A stretch of DNA of 64,000 nt from NCBI RefSeq assembly GCF_016808095.1, contig NC_068971.1:1426001-1490000 (forward strand), given 5' to 3'. The translations under genes and the position numbers were made by a program. The DNA is from Vigna angularis (taxonomy: Eukaryota > Streptophyta > Magnoliopsida > Fabales > Fabaceae). Shown here one piece after another: positions 17,701-28,402 of the stretch. The notes under the pieces were generated by a model, which was not told where the DNA came from, searched no databases, and worked only from the letters and a program-made list of their open reading frames with translations. The first letter of the stretch is position 1; each line of letters begins with the position of its first letter.

Positions 17701-20700
17701 TAACAGCTATGTAGTCAGCATTCCTTATGAGACTAAGCCTGCGAGCAATTATTATTGTAGAGCGTCCCAACATAAGCAAATTCAGAGCCCCCTGAACAGA
17801 CCTCTCAGCCTCAAAATCAAGTCCACCAGTAACCTCGTCAAGCAGAAGAATTGATGGATTTAGAAGCACAGCTCTTGCAATAGAAAGTTTTATTTTTTGC
17901 TCTTCGGTCAGAGCCAGACCTGCCCTGCCAACCTGAAAGCCAGAAGCGTCAGTTTTGGGAATTAAAACCTGACTGCCACTTCAAGGAAACAGTTAAAAAC
18001 ACCATCCTAAAGAAAACATGATTATGCGACCCAATCTTTACCTGTGTGTCATAACAGTTATCTAATGAGCTGATAAACGTATGTGCTTGAGCTATTTTAG
18101 CCGCCTCTTCAATTTGATCCATGGAAGCATCCCTACCATAAGCAATATTGTCTCTTATACTCAAACTGAGTAAAGCAGGCTCCTGGGTGACCAATCCTAT
18201 TTGGCTCCTCAACCATTCCAGTTTCAAATTCTTGATGTTTTCACCATCTAAAAGAACTTCTCCTGAATCACAGATCGGCAAAACAGTACAAATCTGTAAA
18301 CAACCAAAACAGCATTTTGAATGAAATAATAAAATCATACTGTATCGTTGGAGAAATTTTACCTAATGTAGGATCATAAAAACGCTCCATGAGTGGAATA
18401 ATACTACTTTTTCCAGAGCCATTTCTGCCAACAAGTGCTACGGCTTTCTTAGCAGGCACAGTGAAGTAAAATCCACTCAAGATAGGGATTTCAGGACGGG
18501 ACAGATAGCTGAAATAAACATTCCGAAATTCAATATTTCCTTGCACTGAATCCGGGGCAGTGCCATCATGATTAACAGATGAGGGTGATCGACTTATCAT
18601 CTCAAACAATCTATAAGCAGCTATTCGTCCCTGATCAAATGAGTAGAAATTTGTAGCCGCTTGATTCAATCCCCTGAGTAAAATTAACAAATTTTAAGTA
18701 AAATAATTAACATATAATGAAATTATATGTGTTGGGTGGGATTGATACTTACAGGCCACTTAGAATTACAGCAAAAAGAGCTGTTATAATTTCACCACCA
18801 TGCGCTTTTCCATGAATAATCAAGAATCTTCCAACCCAAAGTTGTAACGCACAAGAACATATTGCTAGACCATATGTAAATCCAAGACCAAGACCTTGAA
18901 CAAGACTAATTAATATACCATATCTAAGAGTAGCTTGCAATGATGTTGCATATGAATACTTAGCCAAAGTTTCATTTGTAAATGCATACAATGTCCTTAT
19001 ATAGGAAACTGCCTGCAACACAAGAAATTATTTATATTGAGAATTGGTGGCACTAAAACACTTCATCATTCTTAATGTACCACTTCATATTCAAATATTA
19101 AGAAAAATAAAGATAAAACTAAAGCATTTCTGATGTTATTAACAAAACAAAGCAATCATTCATTTTTACAACTTGAAAACTGTTTCACATGGAATATGAC
19201 ATGTAATATGTAAATAGCTTTAAGTATGTATAATCTGAGACTCTTAGACAGCATATTCATAATCCTAAGGAGAAAATGGCTAGCAGAAATTTTGAAGCAT
19301 TTTATTCAATGATCCCATTCCATGCATCTCCACATCAATTTCTCTTCCATTAGATGGGGTAAAAATGATCTAGTCTCCATCGCAGTCAGAAATGATAGAG
19401 CAGTCATTTCAGTATCATAAGATATTAAAGGTGCCTCTTTGGTATTCTGCTCACAGGTATTTCATCAAAGTTTGCAATTTCAAAAAAGCAAAGGCTGGAC
19501 AATAGTCCAAATTTAGCTAAAAAATATGAAGACCGAATATGATATACAATTAAAGAAGGGGCCAACAGAAACAAATGAATATGCAATACCATCAAAAGAA
19601 GTGAAAGCCCTAAGGTTGAACCATTCCACATGTCAGCTTTAAATTTCGGAAACTATAAAGTACAGGTGTTATTTTAAATAGATAAGGTGGTCTCATTGGA
19701 AATTTGACAAAGAATACTATACGAATCTTAAAACCATCTATATGCCTATCTCATGCATACCCGTGGGAAAAGAAAAGATGAAAGTACTTAGGTCAACGTA
19801 ATAAAATTAAAATTCCAACAATAAACAACCTGTTCAGCAATGCCAGCTGCTTCAGCATATGCATCTTGGATGTTCTCTGCTAGCCTATGGAGGAATATGT
19901 TTGATATTCCTCCAGCAGCAACAATAAATGGACCCGTTCCTAACGTTAACAAAGCAATCTGCCAACAATTTGTAAGGCCAATGACAAGACCACTGAAGAA
20001 TGTGGCCATATTATGAATATAATTTCCAACCTGTGTCATCAAAAGCATGTAAATATATTATACAAGACATATGTCCAGAGATAATTGCAGAGAAGTTAAT
20101 TTTTTACAAAGGAAGTAATTCATACACACGATTAGAACAAGACATACTTTTTCACTAAGAGCAGACTGGATAAGCAACACATCACTCAATACTTGACTCA
20201 CAATGTCTCCATTGTTCCCATAAGTATCAAAAAAACTCATATCTTGATTAAGCAGTACTTGAACATAATTTGACCTGATGACAGCAGTCTGTCGTTCTCC
20301 CGTCAAGATCCAACACGAAACCTCTGTTTAACAGGAGGGGAGAGCATTAGAATAGCACAAGACTTAAAATGCAACATCTCATAAAACACATTTCCCATGA
20401 TGAAATTCATTAAACATTTAACTTTACCAATCCAACCAGCAACAAAAACTCCCACAGCAATATAAACAATGGTTAAAGCAAGCTGCAAAGAAAAAAAAGC
20501 TAAGTTAGCAGAAGTCCATTGACTCACAAACTGAATGCCTTGTGGAAAACCGAATATAATTGCTCCCCTAAAAGTTTCCTCTTTTCAAAATTTCAAATAA
20601 CAAAATTATTAAAAAGTTGAGATAAACAACGATAGCAGTAGAACATGAAGTACAACTTTAGCATGCACATTATGAAGAGGAAAAGTATGTTCCCCTGACT

Positions 20701-23700
20701 TTCTCCCATCTCTTCTATCTTAAAGGTCCACCAAATAGTTGAAAAACCAAATCAATTGCATGGAAAAAGCCTTACACTCTCTCCTCCAAGAGCTTAAAAG
20801 CCCAAAGACAAATAGAATATATTTTGAAGCTTTACTTACAACATAAGAATACCAGATTACCAGGAGGCATATATATCTAGCTTTTAAGGCTACTTGTCCA
20901 CAAGAACCTGGTAAATGTTGCTAGTGCATGAAGCACCCAATAGCACCACCACAACTCATTATTGTCTGAAGACCAACAGGGCAGAAGGAATATGGGCTTT
21001 TACAAGGAATGTATAAGGTGCTAAAATATAATGTATCTGAATCAGAAAATAAAAAAGGTAACTACAACGACTTTTGTTCAGTATATTAGCCTCTTCCTAA
21101 TGTTTCCTACCTATTTTCACTTTATATTCTTGACTAGGAGAAACAAAATTATAACCGTACTTTGCAAAAAGAAAAAAAAAAGATTCGGGCAAAGGACAAA
21201 TTACATGTAAAGTGCAGAAGATTATAACCACCCTATCTGGGAATGAAACTTCAAGCATTTTCAGCCCAATGGGATGCTGTAATTTTCATTTCATGATTTT
21301 GGCTTGAATTGGCTTGTGTCATTTAGCTGAAATATGGTATTGTTATGATATTTTTTTTGACATAGTACAAGGGGCCTTGAAGGATACTTTATTCCTTTAC
21401 CTATGGAGGATGAGTTATAGTACAAGGGGTCTATATAAAAAGTTATAACATTTATGCTTTCTCAATAAAATGATGAGCTTCATAAATTACGACAGAAAAT
21501 TCCATCCAAGAGTGCCCTCATGTAATGCAATCAAACCCTAGTTGTGATGTGTGATGCTTAGGCTTCTCCAGTACATGATCCTGCTTTCTTTAATTTTATA
21601 CTCTACCAGATTTATTTTGCTCGGCAGACAACAACACAAAAACAATCCCATGAAGATCCTAAATTATTGACTGCCTGAATTTTCCCCAAAAGATATCAAA
21701 TACAAAGCCCTCTTACCATAGGTACTTTCCAGAGCAATCAGACAGAAAATTAACTTAAGTTAATATGTCTTCCTATTTTCTGAGAATTGTCTTTCAACAT
21801 ATCCTCTATGAAACTTCAAAGTTTTCTGTTAGGACATGGAGGGTTGAGAGGCGAAAGGTGAGGAAGAGTACTTAACTGTTAAACAGTTAAGTGGGGCAGG
21901 AAAAAGGTCTCTATAAAAGGACCTCTTTTATTGTTTTCCGTTATGGAGTTGGTACTCTTGAGTTGAAGACCAGTTTAGACCTGGTGAAGGAGGTTAAGCT
22001 CCTGGTTTCCCAATTGTATTCTTGATTCTTTGATGTGAATACAAGTTGTTTCTTTTACAATTGCTTGTTGTTAGAGTACTGAAGTGTGAGAGTAAGGGAG
22101 ATAGTTAGGATTCTTACCAAGGTTCCTAACAAAGTGGTCCGACCTGCCGGATCCAAATTGGAGAGAGAACGCGATGGAAGGGAAGTTACATGCTCTGGAA
22201 AACATAATTGAAGGAAAAATGAACGTAGTTGAAGGACGAATGGAACACCTGGAGATGACAGTAGACAGGTTGAAGGCGGAGTCAACGGCAAACCGGCAAG
22301 ACTCGATCGCGATGCGTAAAGACATCCAAGAACTGTTACGATTGATGGGTGTGCGAAACAAGCCAAACGGGGAGAGCTCTGACGGGAGCCATGGTTCAGT
22401 CAATGATAATGGGGGTGCCCGACGCAACGAAGCCAAAGGAGAAAGAGAAGGGGAATGATCAGAGAACCAACCCAATTGGAGGCGACGGGTGGAGTTACCC
22501 GCGTTTGAAGGAACCGATCCTTTGAATTGGATTAATAGGGCTGAAAAATTCTTTGAGATACAAAAGGTGGCGGAGGCAGAGAAGATCGAACTGGCTCACA
22601 TCAGTATGGAGGGAAGCGCCGGTTATTGGTTTAAATTTTGGTAGGAAAAGGCAAACGACCGATCATGGGAGGGGCTCAAGGAAGCGTTGTTGATCAGATT
22701 CGAGAGTCGCTACCGGGGCGGCATTTTTGAGAGGATGGCGGCGATCAAGCAAACAACCACTGTGGAGGAATATGTGAAAGAATTTGAAGCTCTGGCCGGA
22801 CAGACAAAGGCGTTTTCGGACGACCAGTTGTTGGGATACTTCCTGGCGGGCTTACGGGAGGAATTGCGATGCCAGGTGAGACCCCACAACCCACGAAACT
22901 TGATGACGGCGATGAAACTGGCGCGGGACGTTGAAGAGGCTCTACACGGGCTAGGTCTGATGGGTTGGACGACATCCAAGAACCCCCCATCATGGGGACG
23001 AACGACAGGAGGAGGAGCGATGGTGGTAAGAACCGATCCGCCGAGGAGCAATTCGATGAGAACGACCCCGACCGAGAGCGTCGGGTCCGTCAGACGTGAC
23101 AGTGCTACGGGAGGCGGCCTGGTGAGAGGCGGAATGCACGGAGGAAGTGATAACCGAGGAAGGAGTTTAAGAAACCTGCCTTACCCTGAGTTTCTGAAAC
23201 GCAGAGAAGAAGGAAGGTGTTTCCAATGTGGGGGGCCATTTAGCCCAGGGCACCAGTGCCCGGAGAAGAGTTTACGGGTGGTGTTATTGGCCGAAGACGA
23301 AGAAGAGGATGTTGAAGGGGAAGAGGTAGAGTTGGAGCCACCCTGCATGGAGTTATCGGCGTTCTCGGCTGGCGGGTTGACGCAACCTAAAACATTGAAG
23401 TTGCAGGGGAAGGTGGGAGGAAAAGTCGTGCTAATATTGGTGGACAGCAGCGCGAGCCACAACTTAATTAGTAAGAAATTGGTGGAGGAACTGAAGCTCG
23501 GAATGGAAGACACTTTTCCATATCAAGTAAGCTTAGGGGACGGTCATAAGAAGAAGACCCGAGGGTGTTGTCCGAGGGTGGTGGTCGACATGGGGGGAGT
23601 TGAGATTGAGGAAAAGTTCTATTTGTTCGAGTTGGGAGGAGTAGACATGATCCTCGGAGTTGAGTGGTTGGCCAAATTGGGGGAGATCACGCTGGATTAG

Positions 23701-26700
23701 GGGAAATCCACCATGTCGTTCCGACAAGCAGGGAAGAAGATTGTCATAAAAGGGGATCCGACGTTGGAGAGAAGGGTGGTTGAACCAGAAAAATTGTTGA
23801 AAATGAGTGAGGCCGAGACATGGGCTCTGGTTTGGAGCTTGGAAGGTAGACTAGCGGGACGAGAGGATAGAGGGGAAGAGGGGCTGACGGTGGAACAGAA
23901 GGAGGAAATGGGGAGAGTATTGAGGCAGTATGAGGAGGTATTTAAGGAACCCCGCGGACTGCCTCCTGACAGGGAAGAGAGACATCAGATCATTTTAAAG
24001 GATGGGGCCGACCCTGTCAACGGGCGCCCATACCGCTTACCCACATGTCATGAAAGAGGAGATCGAACGCCAGGTGGCAGAAATGTTGCATGCAGGGATT
24101 ATTCGACCAAGTATAAGTCCCTACTCCAGCCCGGTGATTCTCGTAAAGAAGAAAGACGGAAGCTGGCGATTTTGCATAGATTACCGAGCGCTCAACCGAG
24201 CAACCGTCCCCAACAAGTTTCCCATACCGGTGATCGAAGAGCTGTTGGACGAGCTTAGGGGAGCGAGGTATTTCTCAAAGGTGGACCTCAAAGCCAGCTA
24301 CCACCAGGTCCGGATGGGAGAGGCGGATATCCAGAAGACGGCGTTCCGGACCCACTTGGGGCATTATGTGTTCCTGGTAATGCCGTTCGGCCTCACCAAC
24401 GCGCCCGCCACTTTCCAGAGCGCTATGAACGAGCTATTACGACCGTATTTGCGGAAGTTCGTTCTCGTCTTCTTCAACGACATCCTCGTGTACAGCGCAA
24501 CATGGGCGGAGCATCTGCAGCTTGTGAACATGGTGCTGGATCGCTTACAAAAACAACAGTGGGTGGCCAACAGGAAGAAGAGTGAATTCGGGAGAACATC
24601 GATCGAGTATTTGGGGCACGTTATAACAAGGAGAGGGGTCGAAATGGATGAAGGAAAAGTAGAGGCAATCGTTGCCTGGGAAGAACCGCGAATGTTGAAA
24701 GCTCTAAGAGGTTTTTTGGGCTTAACGGGGTACTACCGGCGATTTGTACGAGATTAAGGCAAGATAGCGAGGCCGCTAACGGAGATGCTGAAGAAGGGAA
24801 ATTTCATATGCATAGAGGTGGCCAGGGAGGCGATGGGAAGACTAAAGGAAGCGGTGACAACAGCACCGGTGCTAGCGTTACCGGACTTTAGGCAACCTTT
24901 CCACGTAGAATGCGATGCCTCAGGGGTGGGAATCGGAGCGGTGCTGACGCAGAAAAAGAGACCCATAGCATACTTTAGCAAAGTGTTATCGGAGGGGACG
25001 CTGGGGAAGTCGATTTACGAGAAGGAGCTCATGGCGGTGGTGATGGCGATCCAACACTGGCGGCCATATTTGCTGGGCCAGAGGTTCGCCGTGCACACGG
25101 ACCAAAAGAGCTTGAAGTTTTTGTTGGAACAAAGGATAACCACTCAAGCTCAACAACATTGGATTGCTAAACTCCTTGGCTACGATTTCGAGATTGTGTA
25201 CCGAACGGGAGCCACCAATAAAGTAGCGGACGCTTTGTCACGAAAGGGAAGGGAGGAAGGAACCGAGAAATACAGTCCAGGGATGGAAAAGGAACTGAAT
25301 GGAATGGTGAGGCCGTACTGGAAGGATTTCCAAGAAGTGGTAAAGGAGGTAGAAGAAGATGAAGAGTTGAAGAAGGTTGTGGCAGACATTACTCGGGATC
25401 CAGATAAGCACTCCTCATTCACGATAGAAAATGGGCGACTCCATTACAAGGGAAGGTTGGTCATCTCGGCCAAGTCGGACTGGGTCCCGAAATTGCTGGT
25501 GGAGTATCATACAACTCCAACAGGGGGTCATTCAGGAGTATACTGCACTTACAGGAGGATAGCGCAGTCCCTATACTGGATCAGGATGAAGAAGGCGGTA
25601 ACAGAGTTTGTCGCCCAGTGCTTAGTTTGCCAGCAGCACAAGTACTTAACCGCTTCACCACAAGGACTTTTACAACCGCTGCCAATTCCCCAGCCGATTT
25701 GGGAAGACATCAACATGGATTTCATAGTGAGGTTGCCGAAGTCCAAAGGGTGTGACGCCATCTTGGTATTCGTGGATCGTTTAAGCAAATATGCACACTT
25801 CATCCCTCTTAGACATCCGTATACAGCAAGAACGGTAGCTGAAGTTTTTGTGAGGGAAGTAGTGAAATTACACGGAGTGCCTAAGTCCATAGTAAGTGAC
25901 CGAGATCCCTTATTTCTCAGTTCATTTTGGAGGGAGTTGTTCAAGTTGCAAGGGACCCATCTTCAGATGAGCACGTCTTACCATCCGGAAACCGATGGCC
26001 AGACAGAAGTGATGAATCGGGTTTTAGAAGGATATTTGAGGTGCTTTTGTTCTGAACATCCAAAAAGCTGGAACCTGATTCTTCCGTGGGCAGAATACTG
26101 GTACAACACCAGTTACCAGGGGGCGGCCAAAAGCACACTGTTTGAAGTGGTTTATGGGAGGACACCACCAGCTTTAACCAGGTTCGTGCCGGGGGAAACA
26201 CTGGTGGAACCGGTAGCCCAGGAACTTCAGACGCGTGATGAGGCGCTGCAACAGCTTCGATTCCACTTGACACGAGCTCAGGACCTGATGATCAAGCAGG
26301 CTAATCGAAAAAGGAGGCAAGTGACTATAAGGGTGGATGATTGGGTATATTTGAAAATTAGGCCGCAAGACAAACTTCGATGTCGGTAAGACTACATCCA
26401 AAATTATCAGCCAGGTATTACGGGCCCTTCAAAGTGATTCAGAAAATAGGAGAGGTAGCATTTAGACTGCTCCTACCTGAGAATGCGAGAATCCATCCGG
26501 TCTTCCACGTGTCCCAGCTGAAGTTGGCCATTGGGATCAATCGAGTGGAGAAGGAGTTACCAGCAGACTTACAAATGAGTGGACCGTCATGCTGGCCAAC
26601 CAAGGTGCTAGATAAACGGGTTCAGCAGCAAGGAGGAGACCAACGAGAGCAAGTGCTGATTGAATGGCAAGACGGAGGGGTGGAAAGTGCAACTTGGGAG

Positions 26701-28402
26701 GATCGAATGGTGATGCAAGAACAGTTTCCAGAGTTCAACCTTGGGGACAAGGTTGCTTCTCAAGGGGGGAGTAATGTTAGGACATGGAGGTTTATGAGAG
26801 GCGAAAGGTGAGGAAGAGTACTTAACTGTTAAACAGTTAAGTGAGGCGGGAAAAAGGTCTCTATAAAAGGACCTCTTTTATTGTTTTCCGTTATGGAGTT
26901 GGTACTCTTGAGTTGAAGACCAGTTTAGACCTGGTGAAGGAGGTTAAGCTCCTGGTTTCCCAATTGTATTCTTGATTCTTTGATGTGAATACAAGTCGTT
27001 TCTTTTACAATTGCTTGCTGTTAGAGTACTGAAGTGTGAGAGTAAGGGAGATAGTTAGGATTCTTACCAAGATTCCTAACATTTTCCGAAACTTCAATAC
27101 ACCACAGAAGAAATTTCACGCTTGTAAAAATGTTTTAAGCTTGCAATGCACTCCAAGCAATTAGTTTTAGCACGGGACAGAGAAGAGAGCCACTTCCAAA
27201 AGCTCAGTCTGATACATGATTTAAATACTAGCTCCATGACTCAAGTAACCGTGAGAGACTCACTCTTGTATCAACCATTGAGTTGAACCAACTACAAGTT
27301 GCTAAAGTAATGAAATTATTTATGACAAACTGTTATGGACAGGTCTGAAGTTGATTTCATTTGATACTACAAACTGATACAACAAAATAACTAGCGTACT
27401 CTACAATCTACCTTTATCATTTTATTGGACAAGAAAAGGTCTACACAACATTGCACCAATGCAAGAGAAGCAATTATGAAACCGAAAGTGCAATGGTCAG
27501 CCCGCGAAAGTAATCAGTTTTCAAAACCAGACAAGGTCACATGCAAAATCATCACAACTAAACATTTTTCTTGGAACTCTTCATAGTCCAATCAATTAGC
27601 AGCAGGGGCCAATTGATTTAGAGAACGTGATTAGAGAAACTTTCCAATTTTCTACCCGCGGAAGTTACCACCTATTGACCAATTTAGTTCTAGACATCAA
27701 ACCCAAGATAACAAGATTACACGAACAACCAAATAAAAGACACATTTTGATATAGCTTAAACCCTAACAATAACTTCGCAAGTCACCAGCTAGCCTAGTG
27801 AACCAAATCAAACTATCAGAAAAGAAAACTAAGGCTTACATACCCGATCATCACCAACCCATCCAAGTCTAATTGTAACAAAGCTAGTCAGTAAATTCGA
27901 TAAATAAAGCTTTCAACTACATCTCGACAGCAAAACATTGCCTGAGCGTTAAACAAAGGGGCCAAAACCATAAAAGGAGAAGGGTAGGGTTTGCGCACGA
28001 AAATCACAATCTAACCTCGGTGAACCTGTTAAACTGCTCGTGTGACGTGCCGAGCTCAGGATCCATCCGCAGCACGTGGATGATCTTCGCGAAATAGTGC
28101 AAGTAAACGACGAGCGCGGTGCCATGAGCCGCGGCGGCTAGGGAGCCGACGGTCATGAGGAACCAATCGAAGCGATCGGCACATGCGAAGAGCTGCGAAA
28201 ACGGAACCGCCCCGGGCGGCGGTTCGATCTCCTCCGGCTCCTCCATTTCCTCCTCCAACTCCACCTGCTGTGAGGCAGAGGTCTCGGCGCCGGGGTCCAG
28301 GTACGGCGACGGAGACTCCGGCGGCTCCGAGACCTCCGAAACCGGCGTGAGCGGTTGCACGTGCGGCGGGGACCATCCGAACAATCCTCTTGATATCATC
28401 AT
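14767..28402 (-). CDS. ABCB20: ABC transporter B family, ABCB6/ABCB20-like
   Basis: Eleven exons: 28402-28016, 20482-20428, 20323-20148, 20030-19830, 19012-18753, 18673-18363, 18262-18042, 17932-17592, 17333-16549, 16462-16221 and 15999-14767. They total 4212 nt in one frame, 1403 residues, close to the Arabidopsis protein. It is a full transporter (TMD-NBD-TMD-NBD) of the plasma-membrane P-glycoprotein family; ABCB6 and ABCB20 are reported auxin exporters. The start is the [13 protein letters not shown] in-frame ATG, not the one four codons upstream. Walker A1 GRNGSGKSS is near residue 438 and Walker B1 ILLLDE at 565-570. The NBD1 signature is degenerate ([10 protein letters not shown] at 545-554). 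A Ser-rich linker covers about 652-800. Walker A2 GVSGSGKST is near 1184 and a canonical signature, LTPGQKQ, near 1290. Intron 1 is 7.5 kb because a retrotransposon sits in it. Coding exons are intact. Confidence 0.94.
21827..22131 (+). repeat. Left LTR of the chromovirus
   Basis: 305 bp, TG...CA ends (TGTTAGG...CCTAACA). It contains a TATA box, TATAAAA at 21912-21918, and would drive transcription rightwards, antisense to the ABCB gene. Nearly identical to the right LTR. Confidence 0.95.
22174..23700 (+). pseudogene. Broken gag-protease frame of the chromovirus
   Basis: One frame starting at 22174 reads as gag but is cut by TGA at 22456-22458, TAG at 22642-22644 and TAG at 23698-23700. Segments: an N-terminal helical region; capsid-like sequence ([17 protein letters not shown], then [11 protein letters not shown]); a zinc-knuckle-like [14 protein letters not shown] near 23220-23260, the spaced form usual in this clade; and the retropepsin site at about 23440-23455, which reads VDSSASHN where the family normally has Asp-Ser/Thr-Gly. 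Stops and the changed active site show an inactive copy. Confidence 0.88.
23713..26811 (+). pseudogene. Broken pol frame of the chromovirus (RT, RNase H, integrase, chromodomain)
   Basis: The gag frame continues from 23713 but shifts near 24040-24050. Reverse transcriptase follows ([40 protein letters not shown]). Its catalytic motif at about 24470-24481 reads FFNDIL where the family has two adjacent aspartates; the AAC codon is at 24476-24478. A TAA at 24755-24757 interrupts the same frame. From 24785 come RNase H ([26 protein letters not shown]) and integrase with an HHCC-type zinc site (CLVCQQHK) and D, D, E positions in [16 protein letters not shown] and [10 protein letters not shown] second frameshift lies at about 26360-26380, before the [10 protein letters not shown] and [10 protein letters not shown] blocks. 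The end is a chromodomain ([17 protein letters not shown]), thought to steer integration to marked chromatin. Confidence 0.9.
26775..27081 (+). repeat. Right LTR of the chromovirus
   Basis: 307 bp with the same ends as the left copy. Differences lie near the 5' end (a 2 bp indel and a substitution), in the GTGAGGCGGG stretch, and at three later single positions, most of them G/A or C/T. It is followed directly by the TTTTC target duplication. Confidence 0.95.

Larger units (their letters stand above)
21827..27081 (+). mobile_element. Ty3/gypsy chromovirus LTR retrotransposon, Reina-like, in ABCB20 intron 1
   Basis: A complete-length 5255 bp element. LTRs begin TGTTAGG and end CCTAACA (21827-22131 and 26775-27081) and are flanked by a perfect 5 bp duplication, TTTTC, at 21822-21826 and 27082-27086. 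The order gag, protease, reverse transcriptase, RNase H, integrase, chromodomain marks Ty3/gypsy chromoviruses; short LTRs and overall size fit the Reina clade (tentative). A purine-rich tract precedes the right LTR at about 26760-26774. The sequence after the left LTR (from about 22134) should be the primer-binding site, but I could not assign its tRNA. By eye the LTRs differ by about six substitutions and one 2 bp indel, near 2%. The coding region is broken, so this copy cannot act alone. It lies antisense to the host gene. Confidence 0.95.
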
